64,000 nt of DNA from DASYKT01 sp963718105 (GCA_963718105.1 OY970352.1:4154001-4218000), one strand, 5' to 3'. Positions 25,454-34,544 are shown, counted from the stretch's first letter. Notes: generated by a model from the sequence alone, not told the origin. Numbers and translations: made by a program.

Positions 25454-27079
25454 TTACTGCGCTATGATCGTGAATTTCTCGCTGGGCTCCTGCATCTGGC
25501 CGGTTACCCGGTCTTTGATGCGGATCTTCAGCTCGTACTCACCGGCATCCAATTGCGCCGTAGGCAGCAAACGGGCCAGGGTCAGCCGCTGCCCAGAATC
25601 GCTCAGGCCCGACCAATCTTCGGATTGCCGCAAGAGTTCCTTGCCGCCTTTTGACAGCACATATTCCACATCCACGGCCGGCCGCAGCGTCGTCTGGTCG
25701 ATGCCGGTATTATAGACCTGCATATAAACCCCGACGTCCTGGCCTCTCTTATAGATACCGGAAAGATTCGGGATGACCTTTTTATCGCCGATCACAAACT
25801 GGCCGCCGATATCACGATCCGTCGTGCTGTAAAGACGCGAAGCAAGGATCAGCGTCGAAGTATTAAGCTTGCTGGCTTCATATTTCGGAACCGTAAATCC
25901 CTTGCTGATGATGCCGCGATTGCCCGATTCGACATCGCGGACCACGACATCCACTTTGTAAGTGCCGGGCATCAGAACATAGCCTTTTTGATAAACGGAT
26001 TTCCGGTCCTTAACCTGCGCCAGGTCTTCGGCGGTTGAATCCGCCGTAACGGTATCTTCGAAAATTCCCGTCCGTTTATTTGAGACGCTGGTGATGCGGC
26101 CAAAGATGTTCATCCTCGCGGTCGGAACTCCGCCGACTTCCTTGAACACCAATTCCCGGTTTTCCGCCTGAACGGTAAAGGTGACCATTACGCGGTCGTC
26201 CGACTGGCGAAAGAAATCGACACGCATGCCGAAATCGAGCGGGTTATTATCGATCAGCGCCGAATCGGTCAAAGCCGCTTGCAGGTCGTTGAATTTAACT
26301 TGGGGCGGACGCTGCAGGGCAGTGATTATCTCCATCCGGCGGAAGGGCGCATCCTGCTCGCGCATGTAGTTTGCGCCGCCGTTGCCGGCATTGGTAATGC
26401 GGTCTGCTTTGGTGCTAAACCCTAACTGTTCCGCCAGCGTCAAACCTGCGCCGGGAACTGTACGCATGGCGTCTTTTTCATCCGGGCTGCGGGCTATGCG
26501 GTATTCGCCGGTGCCGGTCGGATCGACAAACTCGATCTCGATGCCGTCGCCGACGTTATCCAGGTGGCGATAGAACCAAACTTCAAAAGGATAGGTGGTC
26601 GTCGAACCGCCGCCTTCATAACTCGGACGGTCGTAACCGCCGCCGGTCGGGTGCGTTTCTTTTTCGTCCGGTTTGCCGAAAGTTATATAGATCCGGCCGC
26701 GGTCGGTTTTCCAGCCCGGGATCCCGGAAGAGAAATGTTCGTTGGAATAAGCGATACGCTCATAATATTCTTCGCGAAATTCATTTTCCTCGGTGTCCGG
26801 GTCCGGATCGCGGCGGCGCCAGAAATTTTCGATAAAATTTTCGCGCTCTTCATCTGTTTGAAGCTGTTTAAAGGCCCGTTTTTCTTCCGACGTAATAATG
26901 TAAGCTACGTCTTTCTCAAGCCAATCCTTGTAAGCCCTTTTGAGTTCGGGCTTAACGTTACGCACTTTTTCACTCGGATCGACCGAGGGCTGCGGCTTCT
27001 GCGCGAAGGCAAAAGACGAGGCCAAAGTGGTTAGGACAACAACAAAAATAATATTGCGAATTTTTTTCATTTCAGACAT
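25454..27079 (-). CDS. Exported GWxTD-domain protein
   Basis: A 541-residue protein with a signal peptide (MSEMKKIRNIIFVVVLTTLASSFAFAQ). The GWxTD domain lies at about residues 45-190: AYIITSEEKRAFKQLQTDEE, FWRRRDPDPDT and the name motif PGWKTDRGRIYITFGKPDE. The C-terminal half is beta-rich and contains the second conserved region of these proteins. GWxTD proteins are typical of Acidobacteriota, Bacteroidetes-related and other diderms; function is not established. The start at 27079 has GGGAGA eight bases upstream. Confidence 0.92.
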   Translation of the reverse strand: MSEMKKIRNIIFVVVLTTLASSFAFAQKPQPSVDPSEKVRNVKPELKRAYKDWLEKDVAYIITSEEKRAFKQLQTDEERENFIENFWRRRDPDPDTEENEFREEYYERIAYSNEHFSSGIPGWKTDRGRIYITFGKPDEKETHPTGGGYDRPSYEGGGSTTTYPFEVWFYRHLDNVGDGIEIEFVDPTGTGEYRIARSPDEKDAMRTVPGAGLTLAEQLGFSTKADRITNAGNGGANYMREQDAPFRRMEIITALQRPPQVKFNDLQAALTDSALIDNNPLDFGMRVDFFRQSDDRVMVTFTVQAENRELVFKEVGGVPTARMNIFGRITSVSNKRTGIFEDTVTADSTAEDLAQVKDRKSVYQKGYVLMPGTYKVDVVVRDVESGNRGIISKGFTVPKYEASKLNTSTLILASRLYSTTDRDIGGQFVIGDKKVIPNLSGIYKRGQDVGVYMQVYNTGIDQTTLRPAVDVEYVLSKGGKELLRQSEDWSGLSDSGQRLTLARLLPTAQLDAGEYELKIRIKDRVTGQMQEPSEKFTIIAQ

Positions 27080-27252
27080 AAATGCGATCTCCCGGCTATT
27101 CTCGGCAGTCTTGTAGATTCAAAAGAGTTAATTTTATTCAATATACGCTGCGAAAGCAATAAATTTAGACACTACACCGTCTAAATTCAAGATGCGTTTC
27201 GGCTTGTCTCAGGTTGCCTAAACCCTTATAAACACTTATTCCGGGCGCTATT

Positions 27253-28320
27253 TTAGGCAAATCCCGCCTCCTCATCCGTTTTCCTTTTTTTCCCGAAGAT
27301 AAAAGCGACCAGGATCGAGATCAGGTAAAGAAACACCATCGGCGCCGAAAACAGCATCAAATTCGGCACGTCACCGGTCGGGGAAACTACCGCGGCCACG
27401 ATCAGTATGACGACGATCGCCAGCCGCCAGCTTTTGAGCAGCATCTTGGCATTAACGATCCCTATCCTCGACAGAATATAAGTGATCGCCGGCATTTGAA
27501 AGATCAACCCCATCGCCAGCATGATCAGCGTGATCAGATCGAAATAATCCGTCGCCTTTAACATCAACTGAAAATCCTGGCCGAGCCCGAGCAGGTAAGT
27601 CACCGACGGCGGAAATAAAACGTAATACGCGAACGCCATACCGCCGATAAAAAATATTGACGAAAGCAAAATGAACGGCGTCACATAACCGCGCTCATGT
27701 TTGTACAGCGCCGGCGAGATAAATCCCCAGATCTGTAAAAGCAAAAAGGGAACCGAAAGCGCGATCGCCGCATAAAGCGAAACTGTGACATAAAGAGTAA
27801 AAGGTTCGACCGCGGTGGTCACGATCAGTTGCCCTTCCGCGCCGGGCGCATCCGACGGTTTTACCGTCAGGTCGAGCGGCAGCCGAACGCCCGCCGGAAT
27901 TATTGCGCTGTTGGTCAGGATCTGTTCTGTCGTAAAGACACCGAGCTTGCCTTCGTTATCGTTGCTGAACTCGACGTTGACCGACGTTCCGATCGGAACA
28001 GTGATGATCCCTAATTTGCTCGCCTTGTCGAAAACAAACCTGCCCTTATCTCCTTCACGCAAACTCGCCAGCGGCTGGATGGTTTCTTCACCGCTCTTGC
28101 CTTCTACTTTTATCTGGCGCGTCTGCGCATAAGCCAGCGCTCTTTGTACCGGTACCGCCAAAAAATTATAGATGCGGTCGGACACGAACCAGCAAAAGAT
28201 AAAGGCTATTCCGACAAAAATAATGGAACGGATCAGACGCTTGCGAAATTCGTCTAAATGTTCCAAAAAGGACATTTGCCCGCCTAATTGATCTTCGCTG
28301 CTATCGATTGTTTGTTCCAT
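27253..28320 (-). CDS. tatC: Sec-independent translocase subunit TatC with a large periplasmic insertion
   Basis: A 355-residue TatC, about 100 residues longer than usual. The N-terminal motif MSFLEHLDEFRKRLI (residues 16-30) is the signal-binding region, and the later membrane helices (about 180-345) follow the family, including FQMPAITYILSRIGI. Between the first helix and VEPFTLYVTVSLY (about 63-167) is an extra, soluble, beta-rich segment that normally is a short loop. It would sit in the periplasm close to where twin-arginine signals insert. The gene follows tatB-like and selD on the same strand with 24 bases between the tat genes. Confidence 0.95.
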   Translation of the reverse strand: MEQTIDSSEDQLGGQMSFLEHLDEFRKRLIRSIIFVGIAFIFCWFVSDRIYNFLAVPVQRALAYAQTRQIKVEGKSGEETIQPLASLREGDKGRFVFDKASKLGIITVPIGTSVNVEFSNDNEGKLGVFTTEQILTNSAIIPAGVRLPLDLTVKPSDAPGAEGQLIVTTAVEPFTLYVTVSLYAAIALSVPFLLLQIWGFISPALYKHERGYVTPFILLSSIFFIGGMAFAYYVLFPPSVTYLLGLGQDFQLMLKATDYFDLITLIMLAMGLIFQMPAITYILSRIGIVNAKMLLKSWRLAIVVILIVAAVVSPTGDVPNLMLFSAPMVFLYLISILVAFIFGKKRKTDEEAGFA

Positions 28321-28344
28321 TTATTCTGAGGCGGTCGGGTGTGA

Positions 28345-28785
28345 TCACAGCCAGTCTTTTTTGCTTTCCTTTACCGTTTCCGCAACGGTTTCGACGGGGA
28401 AGGTTTCTTTGATCTGATCCATTTGTGAAGGCTCTACCTGAGTGACGGTCGGCAGTTCCAACTGCCCCTCTTTCACGGCACCGTTTGTTCCGTTTGCTGC
28501 TGGGCCGTTTTCTTCCACCGGATCCTGATTCCGGCCGATGGAATTTTCTACCGGCTTCGGCTTATCCAAAAGTTCGAGCATCCGCAGATCGTTGTTGGTA
28601 TCTTTCAGCTCTTCTTTAAAGTCGGTGGTGATCGAAGAAACCTCGCTCTCCCAGGTGGATTTAAATTCTGTGGTAGCGCGGCGAAATTCCGCCATATATT
28701 TTCCGATGGTACGCGCCATCGTCGGCAACTTGCGCGGGCCCAAAAATATCAGCGCAAGAATGCCGATAAAGATCAGCTCCTGCAT
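28345..28785 (-). CDS. tatB: TatA/TatB family translocase subunit (TatB-like)
   Basis: Start set at the ATG at 28785, which has GGAGAG nine bases upstream; the longer frame from a TTG at 28815 is less likely. The first residues MQELIFIGILALIFLGPRKL form the family's transmembrane helix and hinge, followed by an amphipathic helix (ARTIGKYMAEFRRATTEFK). The long low-complexity acidic tail (to residue 146) and the LGPRKLP hinge favour TatB over TatA, but Acidobacteria may use one protein for both roles. Operon with tatC. Confidence 0.85.
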   Translation of the reverse strand: MQELIFIGILALIFLGPRKLPTMARTIGKYMAEFRRATTEFKSTWESEVSSITTDFKEELKDTNNDLRMLELLDKPKPVENSIGRNQDPVEENGPAANGTNGAVKEGQLELPTVTQVEPSQMDQIKETFPVETVAETVKESKKDWL

Positions 28786-28827
28786 TCCGATTGTCTCTCC
28801 GATTAATAAAACCAACTTCTCAACCCT

Positions 28828-28872
28828 TCACTTGTCACTGGTTTCTTATCACTTGTCACTTGTCACTTGTCG
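28828..28872. repeat. Heptanucleotide tandem repeat (TCACTTG)
   Basis: Three perfect tandem copies of TCACTTG at 28849-28869 and a separate copy with TCACTTGTCACTGG just before, in the gap between selD and the tatB-like gene. A different seven-base repeat occurs inside hypF. Confidence 0.8.
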
Positions 28873-29898
28873 CTAACTTACTTCGATCAAAAAATCTTTG
28901 AACGTTTCCACGCTGCCGATCACTTTCGCGCCGGAAACCTCATTTACAAATCGCGCGGCTTTTTCCTCTTCCATGCTGATCAGCAATCCGCCCGCCGTCT
29001 GCGGATCGAAGAGCGCGCTTTGCATTTCTCGTGAAACGCTCTCCGCTATTCTAACAGTATCGCCGACGTAAATACGATTGTTCTTGTCGCCGCGCGTCAC
29101 CATCTTCTGCGCAATGAGTTCTAAAACGCCGGGCAGTAGCGGAACCTCCGCCGAATTAATTCTGAGCGTCACACCGCTTGCCTTGGCCATTTCATAACCG
29201 TGGCCCATCAGCGAAAATCCGGTCACGTCCGTGCAGGAATTTGCTCCTATCTCCTGCATTACTTTTGACGCCTGCCGCGCCGAAGTTGTCATCGCTTCTA
29301 AAGCGGCATCGATCGACTCCTGCCCCGCCTTCTGAAACTTCACGCCGGTGCTGATCACGCCCGTCCCGATCGGCTTTGTCAGTATCAGAACGTCTCCGGG
29401 TTTTGCTCCCGCATTCGTCACAACTCTTTTAGGATCAATAGTTCCGGTCACCGCATAGCCGAATTTCATTTCCTTGTCGTCAACCGAATGCCCGCCCAGC
29501 ACGACCACGCCTTCGGCGTGCATGGCCTCCATTCCGCCGCGCATGATCTCAGCCAGAACACTCATATCTTCATCGCGCGGATAACAGGTCACCGACAGCG
29601 CGGTCAGCGGCACGCCGCCCATGGCATAAACATCGTTCAGAGAATTGTTGGCGGCGATACGGCCGAACGTCGCCGGATCATCGGCGATCGGCGTAAAGAA
29701 GTCCACCGTCTGCACCAGCGCCAGATCTTCAGAAATTTGAAAAACACCGGCATCATCGGAAGTATCAAAACCTACCAGCAAATTTTTAGAAAAACTTTGC
29801 GAGGGCAGCGTCGCTAAAGCCTTCGCCAGATCATGCGGGGGAAGTTTTGCCGCACATCCCGCGCACGAGACCATTTCTGTTAAACGCTTTGTTGCCAT
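28873..29898 (-). CDS. selD: Selenide, water dikinase (selenophosphate synthase)
   Basis: A 341-residue SelD making selenophosphate from ATP and selenide. The catalytic cysteine lies in the N-terminal motif VSCAGCAAKLPP (the second Cys aligns with E. coli Cys17; the position of Cys19 is Ala here). Metal and ATP-binding motifs include TSDDAGVFQI, VQTVDFFTP, AANNSLNDVYAMGG and GGHSVDD. It is a Cys, not Sec, form. No selA, selB, selC or SelU gene is in the window, so it serves either Sec-tRNA or 2-selenouridine made elsewhere. It starts 4 bases after the parB stop. Confidence 0.95.
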   Translation of the reverse strand: MATKRLTEMVSCAGCAAKLPPHDLAKALATLPSQSFSKNLLVGFDTSDDAGVFQISEDLALVQTVDFFTPIADDPATFGRIAANNSLNDVYAMGGVPLTALSVTCYPRDEDMSVLAEIMRGGMEAMHAEGVVVLGGHSVDDKEMKFGYAVTGTIDPKRVVTNAGAKPGDVLILTKPIGTGVISTGVKFQKAGQESIDAALEAMTTSARQASKVMQEIGANSCTDVTGFSLMGHGYEMAKASGVTLRINSAEVPLLPGVLELIAQKMVTRGDKNNRIYVGDTVRIAESVSREMQSALFDPQTAGGLLISMEEEKAARFVNEVSGAKVIGSVETFKDFLIEVS

Positions 29899-29902
29899 AT
29901 AA

Positions 29903-30781
29903 TTACGCCTGTACCGATTCTTCCCCCTGCATTAGCAGCTCATAAATACGGTGCAGGTCGGTAATACCGTAATATTCGATCTCGATCCTGCCGCCCTGAT
30001 TTTTAGCATTAGGAACGATCTCAACTTTAGTTCCCAGCCGGCGCTGCAGTTTTACTTCGGCTGCCTTGATATTTGCATCCGGCTCTTTCTTCGCGCCTTT
30101 CGAAGTCGATTTACCGCTCAGTCCGTTGATCCGTTTTGCAATGCGCTCGGCCTCGCGAACCGAAAGGGAACGATCGATCACTTCCCGGGCCAGCCGGCGC
30201 TGCTCGCCGATCTCAACAATGCTCAGGATCGCCCTGGCATGCCCGGCGCTGATCTTTCTTTCTTCCACCAAAACCTGGATATCTTCCGGTAACTTCAATA
30301 ATCTCAAGTGGTTAGCAATAAGAACGCGGTCTTTACCGACCCGCTCGGCCAGTTTTTCCTGCGTCAATCCAAAGATTTCGATGAGCCTCTTAAAAGCCTT
30401 GGCCTCTTCGATCGGATTAAGCTCCTGGCGCTGGATGTTTTCGATAAGAGCGAGCTCGAGCTTTTTCTCGTCCGTTACTTCCCGGATCACAGCCGGGATC
30501 TTCCGCAGCTCGGCCCGCTGCGCCGCCCGCCAGCGCCGCTCTCCGGCGATCAATTCAAAACCGGTCCCCGACGGCCGTAATATCACCGGCTGAATAATGC
30601 CGTTTTCGCGAATCGACTGCGCCAATTCTTCCAGCGCGGTTTCCGCAAAGCGCGTTCGCGGCTGTTCGGAATTCGGTTTGATCAGATCAATATCTATTTC
30701 CCGAAGACTGTCTCCGGGTTGAACGACAACTTCCTCACGCACCAGCGCGCTCAGACCCCGCCCCAACGCTTGTCTGCTCAT
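29903..30781 (-). CDS. parB: Chromosome partitioning protein ParB (Spo0J)
   Basis: A 292-residue ParB. The N-terminus RQALGRGLSALV is typical; the CTP-binding domain contains the GERRWRA motif (about 79-85) and ENIQRQELNPIEEA; the helix-turn-helix that reads parS is LTQEKLAERVGKDRVLIANHLRLL (split here as two helices, about 138-162). The C-terminal dimerisation segment ends EYYGITDLHRIYELL. Its start overlaps the parA stop by 47 bases. ParB loads on parS (found at 31672) and spreads to form the partition complex. Confidence 0.96.
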   Translation of the reverse strand: MSRQALGRGLSALVREEVVVQPGDSLREIDIDLIKPNSEQPRTRFAETALEELAQSIRENGIIQPVILRPSGTGFELIAGERRWRAAQRAELRKIPAVIREVTDEKKLELALIENIQRQELNPIEEAKAFKRLIEIFGLTQEKLAERVGKDRVLIANHLRLLKLPEDIQVLVEERKISAGHARAILSIVEIGEQRRLAREVIDRSLSVREAERIAKRINGLSGKSTSKGAKKEPDANIKAAEVKLQRRLGTKVEIVPNAKNQGGRIEIEYYGITDLHRIYELLMQGEESVQA

Positions 30782-31535
30782 GACTTATAATCTCCTTTGC
30801 CAACTGCATATAACTCTCCGCCCCTTTTGAGCGTATATCATACAAAATAATCGGCTTACCGTAACTTGGCGCTTCCGCGAGACGAACATTCCGAGGAATA
30901 ACCGTCTGCAAAACGGCCTCTTTATAGAACTCCCGAAGATCTTGGGCGACTGCCCCGGAAAGATTGGTCCGCTCGTCATACATAGTGAGCAGCAGACCTT
31001 CGACTTCCAGATTGGGATTTAGCCCTCTGCGCACTCGCGATAAAGTATCGAACAATTCGCTCACGCCTTCCAAGGCATAGTATTCGGTCTGGATCGGTAC
31101 TAATAAAGTGTCGGCCGCTGTCAATCCATTGATCGTAAGCAACCCCAGCGAAGGAGGGCAGTCAATCAAAATGTAATCGTATTGATGCCTGACCGTTTCC
31201 AAAATCTCTCGCAGACGATACTCCCGGCGCTCCATTTCCACTAACTCGATCTCCGCCCCGGCCAGATTCTTGTCGCAGGGAAGAACGAACATCATCGGTA
31301 GCTCGGTGTGTACCGTCAGGCTGTTGACCGGCTCATCTAAAATTAACGCATGATAGAGACTCTTTCTCTCAACGTTACGCTGGACACCGGCTCCGGAAGT
31401 GGCATTTGACTGCGGATCGGCATCCACGATCAAAACCTTTTTTTCATGGATCGCGAGCGCGGCAGAGAGATTTACCACGGTGGTAGTTTTACCTACTCCA
31501 CCTTTCTGGTTGGCAACAGCGATGATTTTTCCCAT
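30735..31535 (-). CDS. parA: Chromosome partitioning ATPase ParA (Soj)
   Basis: A 266-residue ParA of the chromosomal Soj type, lacking the N-terminal DNA-binding extension of plasmid forms. The deviant Walker A is KGGVGKTTT (residues 10-18), with DADPQSNATSG and DCPPSLGLLTINGL further on. It forms nucleoid-bound dimers with ATP and moves ParB-parS complexes. The gene lies downstream of mnmG with a 183-base gap that contains parS; rsmG, usually between them, is absent. Confidence 0.96.
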   Translation of the reverse strand: MGKIIAVANQKGGVGKTTTVVNLSAALAIHEKKVLIVDADPQSNATSGAGVQRNVERKSLYHALILDEPVNSLTVHTELPMMFVLPCDKNLAGAEIELVEMERREYRLREILETVRHQYDYILIDCPPSLGLLTINGLTAADTLLVPIQTEYYALEGVSELFDTLSRVRRGLNPNLEVEGLLLTMYDERTNLSGAVAQDLREFYKEAVLQTVIPRNVRLAEAPSYGKPIILYDIRSKGAESYMQLAKEIISHEQTSVGAGSERAGA

Positions 31536-31671
31536 TTTTGACTCGATAAAGCGGAATTTAATCTAAATCGGACGTTAATAATAAGCTGAACGTGGAATTT
31601 ATGCAAAATTGTTTCACGTTTTATAAGATTAGGCAGAAACGCGACAATAATGGAGCGTGTTGTCTTTCGAT

Positions 31672-31687
31672 TGTTTCACGTGAAACA
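31672..31687. promoter_or_regulatory. parS site (ParB-binding centromere palindrome)
   Basis: TGTTTCACGTGAAACA is a perfect 16-base palindrome differing from the widely conserved B. subtilis parS consensus at one position. It lies in the parA-mnmG gap. A second, degenerate site starts at 31610 with TGTTTCACGT but loses its other half (12 of 16 positions). This is the expected position close to parAB and the origin region. Confidence 0.92.
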
Positions 31688-31718
31688 ATATGATTTTAAG
31701 AATTGTGTGAAATTAGGA

Positions 31719-33605
31719 CTAAACCGCAGCTTTTTGTGATTGAGCAGTCAAATGGACCAAAACAGTAGAAATTGCGGTTGGGGTCAAGCCGCGGATTTTT
31801 CTGATATGTCCAAAGGTTTGCGGGCGCGCACGCTCAAGGCGTTCGACCATTTCGTTAGAAAGTCCGCTAATCCCTTTGTAATCAAGCAATTCAGGTACTT
31901 TCATATTATCGTGCCGGTTAACGCGTTCGGTAGCGGTCTTTTGGGTTTCGATATATCCGCGATAAAGCGAATCCGCCAGGGCTGATTCCAGATCGATCTT
32001 TGATACCTGGCTCCGTACGCTCTCCGGCAAGAGGCGATGAACAAATCCCGGCGTCACTCCGCTGCGCTGCGCCAGTTGCCCGAGCGTGAATGCGTCACCG
32101 AGATCGGCGCCCAGCATTTGGGCAGCGGTGGCATACACCACATCCGAACGCTTGAACCGCACATTGTCCAGCGAATTTCTGATCATCGCAATGCGGTCAC
32201 GCCGCGCATTAAATCGCTCCCAGTCCGAATCTCCCACCAGGCCGATCTCTCGGCCATAACCCATCAATCTCGAATCCGCGTTGTCGTGGCGAAGCGTCAA
32301 TCTCGCTTCCGCGCGCGAAGTAAAAATGCGATACGGTTCGTCGACGCCATGCTGCAGCAGATCGTCAACCAGCACGCCAATATACGATTCATCGCGGCGT
32401 ACTCGAAACGGTGAGCGCCTTTGCGTTTGCAGCGCGGCGTTGATGCCGGCCATCAAACCCTGGCAGGCGGCTTCTTCGTAACCGGTCGTCCCATTTATCT
32501 GTCCTGCAAAGAAAAGTCCTTTAGTTTGAATAGTTTCCAGAAACGGAGTGAGTTGCCGCGGGTCGACAAAATCGTACTCGATAGCATAGCCCGGCCGAAT
32601 AATGCTGACGTTTTCAAAACCCGGGATCATCCGCAAAAGGTCCTGCTGCAGCTCCGCCGGAAGGGAAGTTGAAAAACCGTTGAGATAAACTTCGTTGGTG
32701 TGATGGCCTTCGGGTTCGAGAAAAAGTTGGTGGCGATCCTTGTCGGCAAACTTCACCACCTTGTCTTCGATCGACGGACAATAGCGCGGGCCGACACCTT
32801 TGATCTTTCCCGAATAGAGCGGCGACTGATTTAAATTCTCGCGGATCTTGTTATGAAGGTCCTGCCCTGTGTAACCGATGTAGCATTTGATCTGCGGCTG
32901 CGAAATTTCATCCGTGGCAAACGAAAACGCTACCGGATTTTCATCCGCCGGCTGCGGCTCGAATGCGTCCCAATCGATCGTGCGCCCATCTAACCGCGGC
33001 GGTGTTCCGGTCTTTAGTCTTCCAACGGGAAAGCCGAGCCGTTTCAAACTCTCCGCCAACTCTATCGAGGCAGGTTCGCCTGCCCGCCCGGCGGAATAAG
33101 TTTTCTTGCCGGTATGTATCGTGCCGTTTAGAAATGTTCCGGTCGCCACAACCACGGCCTTCGCTCCCAACCGCCGCGAATCCTGCATTTCTACGCCGAT
33201 AACCGTATTATTTACAACGATTAGATTGACGACGATGCCTTGTCTTAAATGCAGGTTCGGAGTCGCTTCGAGCACAGCGCGCATCTCGGTGCGATAAAGC
33301 GAACGGTCCGCCTGCGCCCGCGGCGATTGCACGGCCGGCCCACGCGAACGGTTAAGCAAACGAAACTGTATCCCGGTGCGGTCGATCACACGTCCCATGA
33401 TCCCGCCCAGCGCATCGACCTCGCGCACGATGTGCCCTTTGGCAATCCCGCCCACCGCCGGATTGCACGACATCTGCCCGATCAGGTCGAGATTGATCGT
33501 GACCAGCGCCGTTTGCGCCCCAAGCCTCGCCGAAGCAGACGCCGCCTCACAGCCCGCGTGCCCCGCACCGATCACGATCACATCAAATATTTCGTCAAAA
33601 CTCAT
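31719..33605 (-). CDS. mnmG: tRNA uridine-5-carboxymethylaminomethyl modification enzyme MnmG (GidA)
   Basis: A 628-residue FAD enzyme that with MnmE modifies U34 of several tRNAs. The FAD site is VIGAGHAGCEAA near the N-terminus, followed by MSCNPAVGGIAKGHIVREVD, the family's hallmark, and CYIGYTGQDLH. The C-terminal helical domain includes YKGISGLSNEMVERLERARP, which contacts MnmE and tRNA. Start set at ATG 33605 rather than a GTG two codons upstream. Its usual neighbour mnmE lies 26 kb away, beyond the hydrogenase block. Confidence 0.96.
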   Translation of the reverse strand: MSFDEIFDVIVIGAGHAGCEAASASARLGAQTALVTINLDLIGQMSCNPAVGGIAKGHIVREVDALGGIMGRVIDRTGIQFRLLNRSRGPAVQSPRAQADRSLYRTEMRAVLEATPNLHLRQGIVVNLIVVNNTVIGVEMQDSRRLGAKAVVVATGTFLNGTIHTGKKTYSAGRAGEPASIELAESLKRLGFPVGRLKTGTPPRLDGRTIDWDAFEPQPADENPVAFSFATDEISQPQIKCYIGYTGQDLHNKIRENLNQSPLYSGKIKGVGPRYCPSIEDKVVKFADKDRHQLFLEPEGHHTNEVYLNGFSTSLPAELQQDLLRMIPGFENVSIIRPGYAIEYDFVDPRQLTPFLETIQTKGLFFAGQINGTTGYEEAACQGLMAGINAALQTQRRSPFRVRRDESYIGVLVDDLLQHGVDEPYRIFTSRAEARLTLRHDNADSRLMGYGREIGLVGDSDWERFNARRDRIAMIRNSLDNVRFKRSDVVYATAAQMLGADLGDAFTLGQLAQRSGVTPGFVHRLLPESVRSQVSKIDLESALADSLYRGYIETQKTATERVNRHDNMKVPELLDYKGISGLSNEMVERLERARPQTFGHIRKIRGLTPTAISTVLVHLTAQSQKAAV

Positions 33606-34021
33606 TAGCACAGATCTGTCAGGTAACAGAACTGTCTATTTTACATAAAACAAATATTTAAAGCATTATTCTTGTCCGAGGTTATGACTTCACGAATGAT
33701 CTTTTTTCTCTCTTGTCACTAGCGTCGGCGTCAGCCGATATGTGTCGCAAGCGGTAACAGTTAGGTTCCGGCAGAAACGCGTCAGTTATGGAGCGTGTAT
33801 ATTTGTAGGGGCAGGTCTTGCACTTGCCCTTTTCATGGAACGCGACTACACGGCAATGAGATCAGAATTGGGAGGCTCCCCTCCTGCCCGAGGAGGGGTG
33901 GCAGCCGTTTTCGGCTGACGGGGTGGTGGGAGAGCGACCGGGTTTCTTCTTTGTTTGCTTTTTTTCGTGTTACTTCGTGTGATTTCGTGGTTCCAGTCTT
34001 AAGACTTTGGTAACCACGCTC

Positions 34022-34090
34022 CAAAGCTTCAGCTTGTCTTTATATCTTAAAGAACAAGACAAACTAAAGTTTGAACTCTCAACCGTTTTT
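34022..34090. repeat. Hairpin repeat, TTTAGAGTTCAAACTT family, copy 3
   Basis: AAAGCTTCAGCTTGTCTTT pairs with AAGACAAACTAAAGTTTGAA, the family orientation being reversed relative to copies 1 and 2. Ends AACCGTTTTT, as copy 2 does. Confidence 0.7.
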
Positions 34091-34544
34091 CAAATTCACC
34101 CAAAACCATCATCGCCATCCACGCCAAATAAAATATATGATTCACTCGTCTGCTGCGTGCGACGGGCTCTGGCCATAAGCGGTCAAAAAAGCCTTGAGCA
34201 CGCCGGGTTCGCCTGACGGCCTGCGGAGCGATGCGATAGCGCATCTCTTCCGAATGAAGTCAGGCTTTGACCTGGGAGCGTCGCTTTAGCGTAATCCCGG
34301 GGACATCAAACCATTAAAGCTAGCCGCGACTTGCCCGTGTCGCCGGCGAAATTTCAATACCGGGCCGGTACGCTGCGAGACTCCGCTTGGTTCCACCCTC
34401 GCAGAAAGAGCCCGTTAAATGTTTTAAGAGAGCCGAGCTAAACGTGTAAAACTCCCGAGCTTAGATCTTTCCGGATCGCCGCCCGTTGTCCATCCCGCCG
34501 CCCGCAGCAGACCAAAAAAACAGTAAGCAGTAAGCCGCTGCTTA

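Noticed and set aside
31536..31718. A hidden rsmG (gidB) between mnmG and parA
   Set aside because: Only 183 bases are available, holding parS and a repeat; rsmG needs about 600.
34380..34400. GGTTCCACC, resembling a tRNA T-loop
   Set aside because: The flanking bases do not form a five-pair stem and no acceptor, D or anticodon arms fit.
34180..34500. Possible tmRNA (a VALA-stop-like triplet run GTC GCT TTA GCG TAA at about 34289)
   Set aside because: An in-frame stop lies eight codons before the final TAA, and neither the 5' nor the 3' tRNA-like ends of tmRNA can be found on either strand.
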